Origin: Streptomyces aurantiacus
GTDB taxonomy: Bacteria > Actinomycetota > Actinomycetes > Streptomycetales > Streptomycetaceae
Length of the DNA: 64,000 nucleotides
Direction of reading: 5' to 3'
Assembly (NCBI RefSeq): GCF_001418335.1
Contig: NZ_LIPP01000005.1
Location: forward strand, 1-64,000
In this document: positions 26,654 through 34,604 of the stretch, piece after piece
Layout: each line of letters begins with the position of its first letter
Position numbering within the stretch: position 1 is the first letter of the stretch
Notes under the pieces: generated by a model
What the model saw: only the letters and a program-made list of their open reading frames with translations
The model's database searches: none
Told to the model about the DNA's origin: nothing
Made by a program: the position numbers and the translations under genes

Positions 26654-27988
26654 ATGGACCCGCAAGACACCGAGGAGTTCCTCCTGCCCCGGTCACGGCT
26701 GGCGAACGAGCGGTTGCACGCGCTGATCCCGGGTGGCGCGCACACCTACGCCAAGGGCGACGACCAGTACCCCGAGAACCTGGCCCCGGTCATCAGCCAC
26801 GGCCGCGGTGCCCATGTGTGGGACGTCGACGGCAACCGCTACATCGAGTACGGCTCCGGGCTGCGGTCGGTCAGCCTCGGCCACGCCCATCCACGCGTGG
26901 TCGAGGCGGTGCGGCGGGAGCTCGACCGCGGCAGCAACTTCGTCCGGCCTTCCATCGTGGAGGTCGACGCCGCGGAACGCTTCCTGGCCACGGTGCCGAC
27001 CGCCGAGATGGTGAAGTTCGCGAAGAACGGCTCCGACGCCACCACCGCCGCGGTGCGCCTCGCCCGCGCCGCCACCGGGCGCACGCGGGTGGCCGTCTGC
27101 GCCGACCATCCGTTCTTCTCCGTCGACGACTGGTTCATCGGTACGACGCCGATGTCCGCCGGGATTCCGGCGGCGACCACCGAACTCACCGTGGCGTTCC
27201 CCTACGGCGACCTGGCCGCCACGGAGGAGCTGCTGACCCGGTACGAGGACGACGTCGCCTGCCTGATCCTCGAACCCGCCGGCCACACCGAGCCCCCGCC
27301 CGGCTACCTCGCGGGGCTGCGCGAGCTGGCCGACCGGCACGGCTGTGTCCTGATCTTCGACGAGATGATCACCGGTTTCCGCTGGTCCGAGGCGGGCGCC
27401 CAGGGGCTGTACGGCGTCGTCCCCGACCTCTCCACGTTCGGCAAGGCGCTGGGCAACGGGTTCGCCGTCTCCGCCCTTGCCGGGCGCCGCGAGCTGATGG
27501 AGCGGGGCGGGCTGCGGCACTCCGGCGACCGGGTGTTCCTGCTGTCCACCACACACGGTGCGGAAACGCACTCGCTGGCCGCCGCGATGGCCGTGCAGAC
27601 CACCTACGCCGAGGAGGGCGTCACCGCGCAACTGCACGCGCTGGGCGAGCGGTTGGCCGCCGGTGTCCGCGAGGCCGCGGCCAGTACAGGCGTCGGCGAC
27701 CACGTAGTCGTCCGGGGCCGGGCCAGCAACCTGGTCTTCGCCACCCTGGACGAGAAGGGGCAGCCGTCGCAGCCGTACCGCACCCTCTTCCTGCGCCGGC
27801 TCCTCGCGGGCGGGGTGCTGGCCCCGTCGTTCGTGGTCAGCAGCGCGCTCGACGACGCCGACATCGATCACACGGTCGACGCGGTGGCCCAGGCATGCGC
27901 GGTGTACCGGAAGGCACTGGACGCCGGGGACCCCACCCCCTGGCTGGGCGGACGCCCGGTGAAGCCGGTGTTCCGCCGCTCGGCGTGA
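26654..27988 (+). CDS. Class III aminotransferase, glutamate-1-semialdehyde aminomutase-like
   Basis: PLP-dependent aminotransferase of 444 aa. Markers are the phosphate-binding region FAKNGSDATTAA (about residues 118-129), FDEMITGFRW (about 235-244) with the PLP-stacking Asp, and the Schiff-base Lys264 in STFGKALGNG. As the last gene of the polysaccharide operon, beside an RfbC-like epimerase, it more likely aminates a keto-sugar or an acyl side chain than makes aminolevulinate. A divergent HemL cannot be excluded by sequence alone. ATG at 26654 follows the epimerase by 7 bp. Confidence 0.87.
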   Translation: MDPQDTEEFLLPRSRLANERLHALIPGGAHTYAKGDDQYPENLAPVISHGRGAHVWDVDGNRYIEYGSGLRSVSLGHAHPRVVEAVRRELDRGSNFVRPSIVEVDAAERFLATVPTAEMVKFAKNGSDATTAAVRLARAATGRTRVAVCADHPFFSVDDWFIGTTPMSAGIPAATTELTVAFPYGDLAATEELLTRYEDDVACLILEPAGHTEPPPGYLAGLRELADRHGCVLIFDEMITGFRWSEAGAQGLYGVVPDLSTFGKALGNGFAVSALAGRRELMERGGLRHSGDRVFLLSTTHGAETHSLAAAMAVQTTYAEEGVTAQLHALGERLAAGVREAAASTGVGDHVVVRGRASNLVFATLDEKGQPSQPYRTLFLRRLLAGGVLAPSFVVSSALDDADIDHTVDAVAQACAVYRKALDAGDPTPWLGGRPVKPVFRRSA

Positions 27989-28139
27989 GCTGAGACGGGG
28001 CGCGCGGCGGGGTGCGGCCCGGCGCGGCCCGGCGACGTACCGTCAGCGGCGCGCGGTTGCCTGACCTGGAGGACTGAGCCGGCCGGCCGTGCCGGGTGCG
28101 GGTGCGTCGTGGCTGGTCGCGCAGTTCCCCGCGCCCCTG

Positions 28140-28165
28140 AAAGGCGGGGCTGCGCCCCGGCCTTT
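28140..28165. terminator. Probable bidirectional terminator hairpin
   Basis: AAAGG (28140-28144) pairs with CCTTT (28161-28165) and GGGGC (28146-28150) with GCCCC (28154-28158) around a 3-nt loop. It sits between the ends of the plus-strand polysaccharide operon and the minus-strand PAP2 gene. The surrounding GCGCAGTTCCCCGCGCCCC text is a type of intergenic sequence common in Streptomyces, as I recall it. Confidence 0.65.
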
Positions 28166-28950
28166 CACTCGCCGGGCACCGCGCCCGAACTGCGCCGCCG
28201 GTCGTCGGCCGCCGGATCGACCACCCGGTCCGCAGTCTCGCCGGCCATCTGACCGTTCGTCTGGCCGGCCGTCTGACCGGGTGGTCGATCGGTCATCCGG
28301 TCGGTCATCCGGTCGGCGGTCCGGTCGACCAGCCAGGCGGTCGCCGGAACCACCGCCAGAGCGGTGCACCAGCCGCCGAGGGCGTCGGTCGGGTAGTGCG
28401 CGCCCAGGGCGACCTGCGCCCAACCCATCGCCGCGCCGACGACCAGCGCCGCGGCGAGCACGAGTGACAGGCCGGCCGCCCTGCCGAGACCGAGCCGGCC
28501 GGCCGCGAGCAGCGCCATCACGAGGGCGACCGCGGTGGCGAAGGCGGTGTGCCCGCTCGGGTAGGACAGATTGTCGTCGCCGTGGATGGTGCGTCCCACC
28601 AGGGACTTGAGCAGCGTCGTCGTCCCCACGGTCAGGCCGGCGCCGGCCACGACGAGCACCGCCGCGCGAGGCCGCCGAAGCAGCAGGCAGCCCGTCACGA
28701 CGGCGGCCACCAGCATCGCCGCTCCGGCGGGCTCCCCCAGGAAGTCAGTGGCCAGAGCGACCTGCCGCCACGGCGACCGCACGCTGTCCGCCGTCGGCGA
28801 GACGATCCACCTGTCCACCCTGCCGGGCTCACTGTGGCCGGCGTACAGAACCCCGACCAGGGCGACCACGAACGCGGCGAGGGCCGCGACGGGCCCGAGC
28901 CACACGCGCAGCGACGGGGGCAGCAGCACGGCCGCCGAGCGGCCGGTCAC
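28165..28950 (-). CDS. PAP2 superfamily phosphatase (membrane)
   Basis: 261-aa membrane phosphatase with about six hydrophobic segments. It shows the three PAP2 motifs: KSLVGRTIHGDD (variant of KxxxxxxRP), SYPSGHTAF (PSGH) and ALGAHYPTDALGG (H-x3-D). It likely removes a phosphate from a lipid phosphate such as undecaprenyl or phosphatidyl substrates. The last 60 residues are a low-complexity Asp/Arg/Thr tail with repeated DRMTDRM and GQTAGQTNGQM units. GTG start at 28950; no strong ribosome site. It converges on the polysaccharide operon; recycling of its lipid carrier is possible but not shown. Confidence 0.85.
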   Translation of the reverse strand: MTGRSAAVLLPPSLRVWLGPVAALAAFVVALVGVLYAGHSEPGRVDRWIVSPTADSVRSPWRQVALATDFLGEPAGAAMLVAAVVTGCLLLRRPRAAVLVVAGAGLTVGTTTLLKSLVGRTIHGDDNLSYPSGHTAFATAVALVMALLAAGRLGLGRAAGLSLVLAAALVVGAAMGWAQVALGAHYPTDALGGWCTALAVVPATAWLVDRTADRMTDRMTDRPPGQTAGQTNGQMAGETADRVVDPAADDRRRSSGAVPGE

Positions 28951-29200
28951 ACACTCACCCCGTACGGTCGCCGGTCGTCGACCGCCGCCACGACTTCAGC
29001 GGTAACCCGCACACCGCCGCAGACCATCCGGCAGATGCGACGCACCTCCCCCTCCGTCGGGGCCGACCCCAGGTCGCCCGCTGCCACCGCAGTCCTGATC
29101 GTCCACACTAACCAACGATGCGGTCGCGGAGCCCGTGGACCGTGGACCGGTTGCGTACGTTACGAGGGGAAGGCCGGTTCGCCGGTTCGGTTCGCCGGTG

Positions 29201-29705
29201 TCAGAGGCCGAAGGAACCGGCTCGGCTGCCCGTTCGTTCACGCCGGTGGCGCAGTTTGTCGGTCCGTTCCCAGGTGTCCACGGCCGAGCGGGGCACCAGG
29301 CCCGCGGAGACACCGGCGATGATCATCCGGCGGTACTCCAGCCCCTTGAAGCGGTACATCGTGCCGACATGCACGCCCTCGACCCCCTGGCCCCATCGCC
29401 GGTGATCTTCGTGGCCATGATGCCGCGTCGGCTGAGCCGCGCCACCACCTCGTCGACCTTCTCGTTCGTCGGCACACAGACCGCGACGGACTCGCGCGGG
29501 ACGTCGTGCCACTCCTGCACCTGATCCACCACGAGGTCGAGCTCCTTGCGCAGGACCGCTTCGAGGAAGAGCCGCCCGCGCCGGAAGTAGGAGGACGTGT
29601 CGGGGACCAGGCGCGTCTTCTCCGGCTCCAGCAGTTCGACCGTGTCGATACCGGTGCGGAACACGGCCTCCTCGTCCCGTACGAGGATCTGGGCCCTGTC
29701 TGCTC
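29201..29705 (-). pseudogene. UvrD-like helicase C-terminal fragment, frameshifted
   Basis: On the minus strand, one frame (about 29705 to 29400) reads a helicase-like segment with LVRDEEAVFRTG, VCVPTNEKVDEVV and MATKITGDG. The continuation, with VHVGTMYRFKGLEYRRMIIAGVS (superfamily 1 helicase motifs V-VI region) and a stop at 29201, is in another frame from about 29400. The N-terminal ATPase part is absent. The remnant is about 165 codons of an originally much larger protein. No function expected. Confidence 0.65.
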
Positions 29706-30275
29706 GCTCTGCTCGCTCTCGCCCGGAGTTCACGGGGCGTTCACGGGCCATATGGCGATATGGGAGCCCCGACGGGGGGCGGAGCTTCCCCCCTGCGCTC
29801 CCCTGCACTGCAACCGACCGCCGGTGCGCTGCGCCGACCGGCGGCGCCTCACACCGCCCAGGGCGTCCACGAGCCCAGCCGCGCGCCAGCAGTGTAGGGG
29901 AGCACCCGACGAACCTTCCGGTGTCCGCCCGGCAATCCAGTACCGCCCGGAGCCATCGTGATGGTCGTACGCCAGGCATCGATGCCGGCGACCGCCAGCC
30001 GCTGGGCGTGACGGACTCCACGTTCCCGGAATGGTTGTACGACCTAAGGCAGCTTTTCGGCAAATAATCCATCACGTCTCCCTCACGCTTCCTCCTCCGG
30101 CATTCACCCCGGCCGAACAGCCGTCCGACCGACATAGCCTGAGGCGGTCTCTCACGGCATCTGCGTCACCTGCGCCCCAGTGGTGACCCCGTGCCGGTAG
30201 GCCACCCGCCGCAGACGGAGCGGCGCCGCCGGGAGGCGTGACACAGCCCGCCCCGCTCGACAGATCGGACATACA
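29706..30275. other. Intergenic stretch, no supported gene
   Basis: Open frames here are low in codon bias and carry no recognisable domain. A 9-bp direct repeat (TGCTCGCTC twice, about 29700-29720) is visible. The upstream region of the Stealth gene lies at the right end. Confidence 0.5.
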
Positions 30276-32000
30276 TTGGCCACGCCCGGACCCCGTTTGT
30301 CTCGTTTCCGCCGAGACACACGGCAGCAGCCCGCACCCGAGGTCACTACGGTGGACCGGCGCGGCAAGCTCCTGGCAGGTGACCCGTCACTGGCCGAGTT
30401 GACGACCGACGGGCGCACCTGGGTAGGCCGGCGTGTGACCAGCCTGGAGGAGGGACGGGCGGCCGAGCGCAACCTCCGGCTCGTCACGGCCGCCCTTGAA
30501 CACGGCGGCGTCGAGTACTTCCTGGTGCCCGGACGCTCCGTACAGCGATACGTCGTCGGAATCCGGCTCGCCGACCGCAAGACCCTGCTGAGCTCCCTGC
30601 GAGAGCTGTACGCCGGTACGGCCCTGTACGCGGCGGAGCCGGTCTCGGACATCTGGCCCGCCAACGCGGCGCTCTACGCCGAAGGCGCACTGCCCACGGA
30701 ACTCAAGCGGCGCCCGGTCATACGGTTCGGCGAAATCCTCCTCGGCCCTTCGGGACAGGTTCTCGCCGGGCTCGTCCGAGGCTGCGACGTGGAGTTCTGG
30801 CGGGACGGCGGCCTGCTCCACGAGCAGCGCGAACAGGGCGACGCCCGTGCCACCGAGCTGCTCGGCAGCCTTCGTTCCCAGGCGCCGCCCGCACTCCTCG
30901 ACGGCGCGCTGGTGGGCCCCCGCCCCAACGCGGTCTCCGACGTCGTACCGGCCGAGGCCCAGAAGCCCGCCACCCGAACGATCCGGGGCACGGACCACCC
31001 CACATTCGTCGACTTCACCGAACCCGGCATCGACACCGTCACTTTCCCCCTGGACGTCGTCTACACCTGGGTGGACGGCGACGACCCCGCTCTGGCCGCG
31101 AAGCGCGAGGCCCACCGCACCGGCCGGGCACCCGACGCGCAGTCCCGTGAGGCGGGCGCCTCCCGCTACACCAGCCACGACGAGCTCAAGTACTCACTGC
31201 GTTCCCTGGAGATGTACGCGCCGTTCCTGCGGAACATCTACATCGTCACCGACGGCCAGAGCCCCTCATGGCTGGACACCGCGGCGCCCGGCATCCGAGT
31301 CGTCGACCACAAGGAGATATTCGGCGACCCGGACGCACTCCCCGTCTTCAACTCCCACGCCATCGGCACCCAGTTGCACCGCATCGACGGGCTCTCCGAG
31401 CAGTACCTGTACTTCAACGACGACGTCTTCCTGGGCCGCCCGGTCACGCCAGGACACTTCTTCCACGGCAACGGCATCGCCAAGGTGCCCTTCTCGCCCT
31501 CCCAACTCGGCCTCGGGGCACCGCATCCTGACGAGCCGGCCCCCAACTCGGCGGGCAAGAACGTCCGGCGCCTGCTGCAGGGGGATCACGGACGCATGAC
31601 GGTGAACAAGTTCGCGCACGCCCCGCACCCTCAACTCCGCTCAGTGATGCGCGAAATAGAGGAGCGCTACGCGGAGGACGTCGACCGCACCAGCAGGTCC
31701 CGGTTCCGCGCCCCCACCGACATCGCCATGGGAGCCTCGTTCCATCACCATCAGGCGTTCCTCACCGGCCGAGCGGTGCCCGCGACGTACAAGGCACGTT
31801 ACGTGGACGTGGCCCGGGGAGACGCGGACGAACGGCTCACCGAACTCCTGACGAACCGCCGCTTCGACTTCTTCTGCCTCAACGACGTCAACACCCCCTC
31901 GGAGCAGCAGGAAGAGATCCACCAAAAGATCCATACCTTCCTGGAGAGCTACTTCCCCTTCCCCAGCCGCTTCGAGCGCAACACCGCCACAAACACCTGA
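30276..32000 (+). CDS. Stealth family protein (sugar-phosphate transferase)
   Basis: 574 aa with all four Stealth regions: CR1 DVVYTWVDGDDP (about residues 260-271), CR2 beginning TSHDELKYSLRSLEMYAPF (about 298) and running through YLYFNDDVFLGRP (about 380-392), CR3 around FRAPTDIAMGASFHHHQAF (about 475-493), and CR4 CLNDVNTPSEQQ (about 533-544). The family includes capsule hexose-1-phosphate transferases of pathogens and eukaryotic GlcNAc-1-phosphotransferase. The first 240 residues are a less conserved leading domain. TTG at 30276 is the first start before the conserved part. It stands alone between decayed genes about 2 kb beyond the polysaccharide locus and could decorate its product or a teichoic-like polymer; this is inference. 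Confidence 0.9.
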   Translation: MATPGPRLSRFRRDTRQQPAPEVTTVDRRGKLLAGDPSLAELTTDGRTWVGRRVTSLEEGRAAERNLRLVTAALEHGGVEYFLVPGRSVQRYVVGIRLADRKTLLSSLRELYAGTALYAAEPVSDIWPANAALYAEGALPTELKRRPVIRFGEILLGPSGQVLAGLVRGCDVEFWRDGGLLHEQREQGDARATELLGSLRSQAPPALLDGALVGPRPNAVSDVVPAEAQKPATRTIRGTDHPTFVDFTEPGIDTVTFPLDVVYTWVDGDDPALAAKREAHRTGRAPDAQSREAGASRYTSHDELKYSLRSLEMYAPFLRNIYIVTDGQSPSWLDTAAPGIRVVDHKEIFGDPDALPVFNSHAIGTQLHRIDGLSEQYLYFNDDVFLGRPVTPGHFFHGNGIAKVPFSPSQLGLGAPHPDEPAPNSAGKNVRRLLQGDHGRMTVNKFAHAPHPQLRSVMREIEERYAEDVDRTSRSRFRAPTDIAMGASFHHHQAFLTGRAVPATYKARYVDVARGDADERLTELLTNRRFDFFCLNDVNTPSEQQEEIHQKIHTFLESYFPFPSRFERNTATNT

Positions 32001-32096
32001 CGGCACCCACGTCGCGCCACGAAACCAGCGCACTTCGGGCCGCTGCGACAGTTGAGGGGCGCCCGGCCCAGGCCCGCAGGAACTCCGCTCGCCAGG

Positions 32097-32185
32097 TCAG
32101 GCACCCTTTGCGACAGGCTCAAGGATCGCGACGCACTCCACATGATGCGTCATCGGAAAAAAAGTCGGATCGAGCATGTCTCGGA
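32097..32185 (-). pseudogene. Possible 3'-end scrap of a TrmA/RumA-type RNA methyltransferase
   Basis: Reading leftward, about 29 codons end in FFPMTHHVECVAILEPVAKGA (shown in part) and a stop at 32097-32099. A PMTHHVE(C/T)VA tail is a mark of the C-terminus of m5U-type RNA methyltransferases; the rest of the gene is absent. Match is from memory, so confidence is low. It may be a scar of an integration or deletion at the 3' end of such a gene. Confidence 0.35.
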
Positions 32186-32711
32186 AAGAGCCAGGTCAGA
32201 GGCCATTTCTCGGCTCGTTGTCCCGCCCGCGGGAGCCCAGAGCGTCAAACGAGCGTCATGACGCACAGCACATCCCTCCTCTCCGGAACGGAACAGGTTG
32301 CCACGACCAAGTGCCCCAGCACGGCCTGTTGGCTCGGCAAGCACGCTTGTGGGTTTTAGGGCTGACCGATCGGCGCACTCACTGAAATGTGGAGGGGGTC
32401 GCGTGCGGTACGAACAGATCCCTCACAGCATCTGCCGATCCGGGACAGGCTTTAGCACTCCTCGTCGCCTTGCAAGAGTGCGTGGGGCCAGACGTGCACC
32501 TGCGGCCGCGGCTACACCACCATCGCCCTAGACACGGAGGACATCTTCATTGAGATCCTCGCGGAGTTGAGGCCTACGCACGGCCGGTCCGTGCACGACG
32601 AAACGTCAAGCGATTGCCGCAACGTCCTGCCTGACCTAGCTGCCGGATACCGGTAACCACGGCCGCGGAATAATCGGCTGGACAAGAACTGTCCGCTCTT
32701 CACGGCTGGAC
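32186..32711. other. Gene-poor stretch
   Basis: Only short overlapping frames without domain signals. One plus-strand frame near 32480-32650 encodes a short CTCGRGYTTIALD-like string that may be a gene scrap, but I cannot assign it. Confidence 0.4.
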
Positions 32712-33539
32712 TTACGGGACCTCGTCGTCACCGGCGTCCGCCATTTCAGTCCAGCACTTGCGGCTGTCTCCCAACTCGCTGGATGCATAGGCCATGAGGT
32801 CAAAGGGAGGCATCCAAGCTGTAGCGAAGGCGACGTTCATGTACATCGCGAGGGGATAGATGATGTCGCCGTCTGGCACGGGGTTCACAAGGTGCAGATT
32901 CGTCCCCGGTTTAGAAGGACACAGTGCCTCCTCGTCAGGGCTGAGCCAGCCGAGGTAGCCCTTGCCAAGAAGCCAGATGGCGTCAGGGCATTGAGAACGG
33001 TCGTGCTCGCTGCACCATTCTGCGAAGTGGGTGCCGAGTGATTCCGGGTCGATACTGTTGAAGGCGAAGATCATTCCCACAGTTGGGAAGGGCTTGAAGT
33101 CATCTGGAGCCTGCCGACGTTGTCCCCCCAGATTCTTCTGGTAGGCAACCTTCGGAAGGCTCTTGGCCTTCCTGATCTTCTCACAGTCCTGGCGCAGACC
33201 GTCTCCGTCGAGGGAGGACTTGACTTCGACGAGGCCGTAGACGCACTCGTTCGGCACGACTGCATAGCCACCCGAGTCGAGCAGAGGCGGTGTGCTTCGG
33301 TCACAAATGACGGTGTCGCACTGAGCTGACCTTTGCCCGTTGACCGAGATGATCTCGGCGTTGTGGAGGGCTTCGACATGGCCAGGCAGGTGGCTCGCTG
33401 CGAAGGTGTGAAAGATCCCTTCGCGGCTGGTCCCCATCCCACCCTTGTGCTGGAAGGCTCGCGTCGCTTCGAAGTCTTCCTTCATGCGCCTGGCAACCGA
33501 ATGAAGGATCTGTTCCAGCAAGTTGTCACTCATGTGCAT
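32712..33539 (-). CDS. DUF6602 domain protein, PD-(D/E)XK-like nuclease fold candidate
   Basis: 275 aa. The block SREGIFHTFAASHLP (about residues 38-52), QCDTVICD with Asp75 and Asp80, and LVEVKSSLD with Glu105 and Lys107 follow the DUF6602 pattern. They resemble a restriction-endonuclease core (D...ExK). The C-terminal half has Trp/Cys-rich segments (WCSEHDRSQCPDAIWLLGKGYLGW, about 165-188) without an assigned role. Two ATGs (residues 1 and 3) are possible starts. It stands alone on the minus strand, GC content below its neighbours, in a region with defence-type genes. A role in DNA degradation during phage defence is possible but not shown. Confidence 0.72.
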   Translation of the reverse strand: MHMSDNLLEQILHSVARRMKEDFEATRAFQHKGGMGTSREGIFHTFAASHLPGHVEALHNAEIISVNGQRSAQCDTVICDRSTPPLLDSGGYAVVPNECVYGLVEVKSSLDGDGLRQDCEKIRKAKSLPKVAYQKNLGGQRRQAPDDFKPFPTVGMIFAFNSIDPESLGTHFAEWCSEHDRSQCPDAIWLLGKGYLGWLSPDEEALCPSKPGTNLHLVNPVPDGDIIYPLAMYMNVAFATAWMPPFDLMAYASSELGDSRKCWTEMADAGDDEVP

Positions 33540-33826
33540 ATTGTACGTTTCTCGCCACTAATCCGCTCTGGTCTGACTGTTCACTTCTGCCGGGCATTCC
33601 GTCGGGCGACCTCTGCCGCGTAACAACAGACGAGTGCTTCCAGCCGCTTAGATCCACTCTGAGGCGGCTCGGCTAGCAGTGCCTCGCTCTGCGCCGGGGC
33701 ACCCGGCGTCAAAGCCGTCCTGTAAAGCCACACCCGCACCGCAAGAGGCGCAACCGCGACGCTGGCAAGCACTGGGGGGCGCCTCTCTCATGCCCGCCCA
33801 CAAAAGGGGCGAGAACGGAGAGCATC

Positions 33827-34090
33827 ATGCTCGCCACTGCTGCCGTACGGCAGCAGTCCCGCACACTCGTCATCGCCACGGCCGCCGTGCCGCTCGCCCT
33901 GGCCGTCCTCGCAGACGACGTCCGGGTATGGCGCCAGCTGCACACCGCCCGCCGCGACGCCCTGATCGCCGCCATCGGCCGCCGCCTCAGCGCCTGGGCT
34001 GCCAGCCGGAGCGGGATGGCCGCACGCCTCGTCGCGCGAGAGGTCTACCGACACCTCACCAGCGCACCATCAACATCTTCAGCCACCTGA
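33827..34090 (+). CDS. Small hypothetical protein
   Basis: 87 aa with one hydrophobic segment near the N-terminus (about residues 14-29) followed by an Arg/Ala-rich stretch. A GGAGAG ribosome-like site precedes the ATG at 33827. The WRQLHTARRD string recalls the beginning of GGDEF-like regions of some Streptomyces proteins, so it may be a truncated remnant. No function assigned. Confidence 0.35.
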   Translation: MLATAAVRQQSRTLVIATAAVPLALAVLADDVRVWRQLHTARRDALIAAIGRRLSAWAASRSGMAARLVAREVYRHLTSAPSTSSAT

Positions 34091-34270
34091 CGATCTATAG
34101 GAGCTTCAGAGTCACCCACCTGCGCCGACGATTACGAAGAGGGATCACCCCCGGCCGAGCGCGTTTTGTCCTGTGGTGCGGGACCGCTGCCCGTTCGGCA
34201 CTGCCGCCGACCTCGATACCTCATCCCGCATTCTCCTGACATGGGCTAAGTACGTCGTTAAGGTTCGTCT

Positions 34271-34591
34271 ATGCCGAACGATGATGATCAGATGGTCGAT
34301 CTTGCCACCGTGATCAGTGACCTACGCGTGCAGTTGAACACCGCGCTGGAGGAAGGTAAGGACGAAAAGATTCGCTTCGAACTCGGCCCGGTCGAGTTGG
34401 AGTTCGAAGTCGCGGTCACCAAGGTCACTGGGGTCGACGGGGGGTTGCGCGTGAAGGTCCTGTCATTCGGCGCGAAGCGGTCGCGCTCGAAGGGAACTAC
34501 CCACAACATGAAGCTCACCCTTCAGCCGGTTGACACACAGGGAAAACACCAACGCATCTCCGGCACGCAGGAAACGCTCCCCGCCGGCTGA
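34271..34591 (+). CDS. Trypco2 (trypsin-co-occurring domain 2) family protein
   Basis: 106 aa small alpha/beta protein. It starts with DLATVISDLRVQLNTALEEGKDE (about residues 9-31) followed by a beta-rich part with IRFELGPVELEFEVAVTK (about 33-50) and GLRVKVLSFGAK. This is the pattern of trypsin-co-occurring domain 2, which as its name says is found beside trypsin-like and NTPase genes in predicted bacterial conflict systems. It precedes such a gene here by 13 bp (using the GTG start at 34605). It probably senses a signal or binds and recruits the effector protein; the mechanism is not known. Confidence 0.82.
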   Translation: MPNDDDQMVDLATVISDLRVQLNTALEEGKDEKIRFELGPVELEFEVAVTKVTGVDGGLRVKVLSFGAKRSRSKGTTHNMKLTLQPVDTQGKHQRISGTQETLPAG

Positions 34592-34604
34592 CCGCGAGGC
34601 CGAC

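Noticed and set aside
34530..34604. Upstream TTG start for the trypsin-NTPase protein
   Set aside because: It would overlap the Trypco2 gene by 62 bp with a low-quality leader; GTG 34605 has a ribosome-like site and directly follows the Trypco2 stop.
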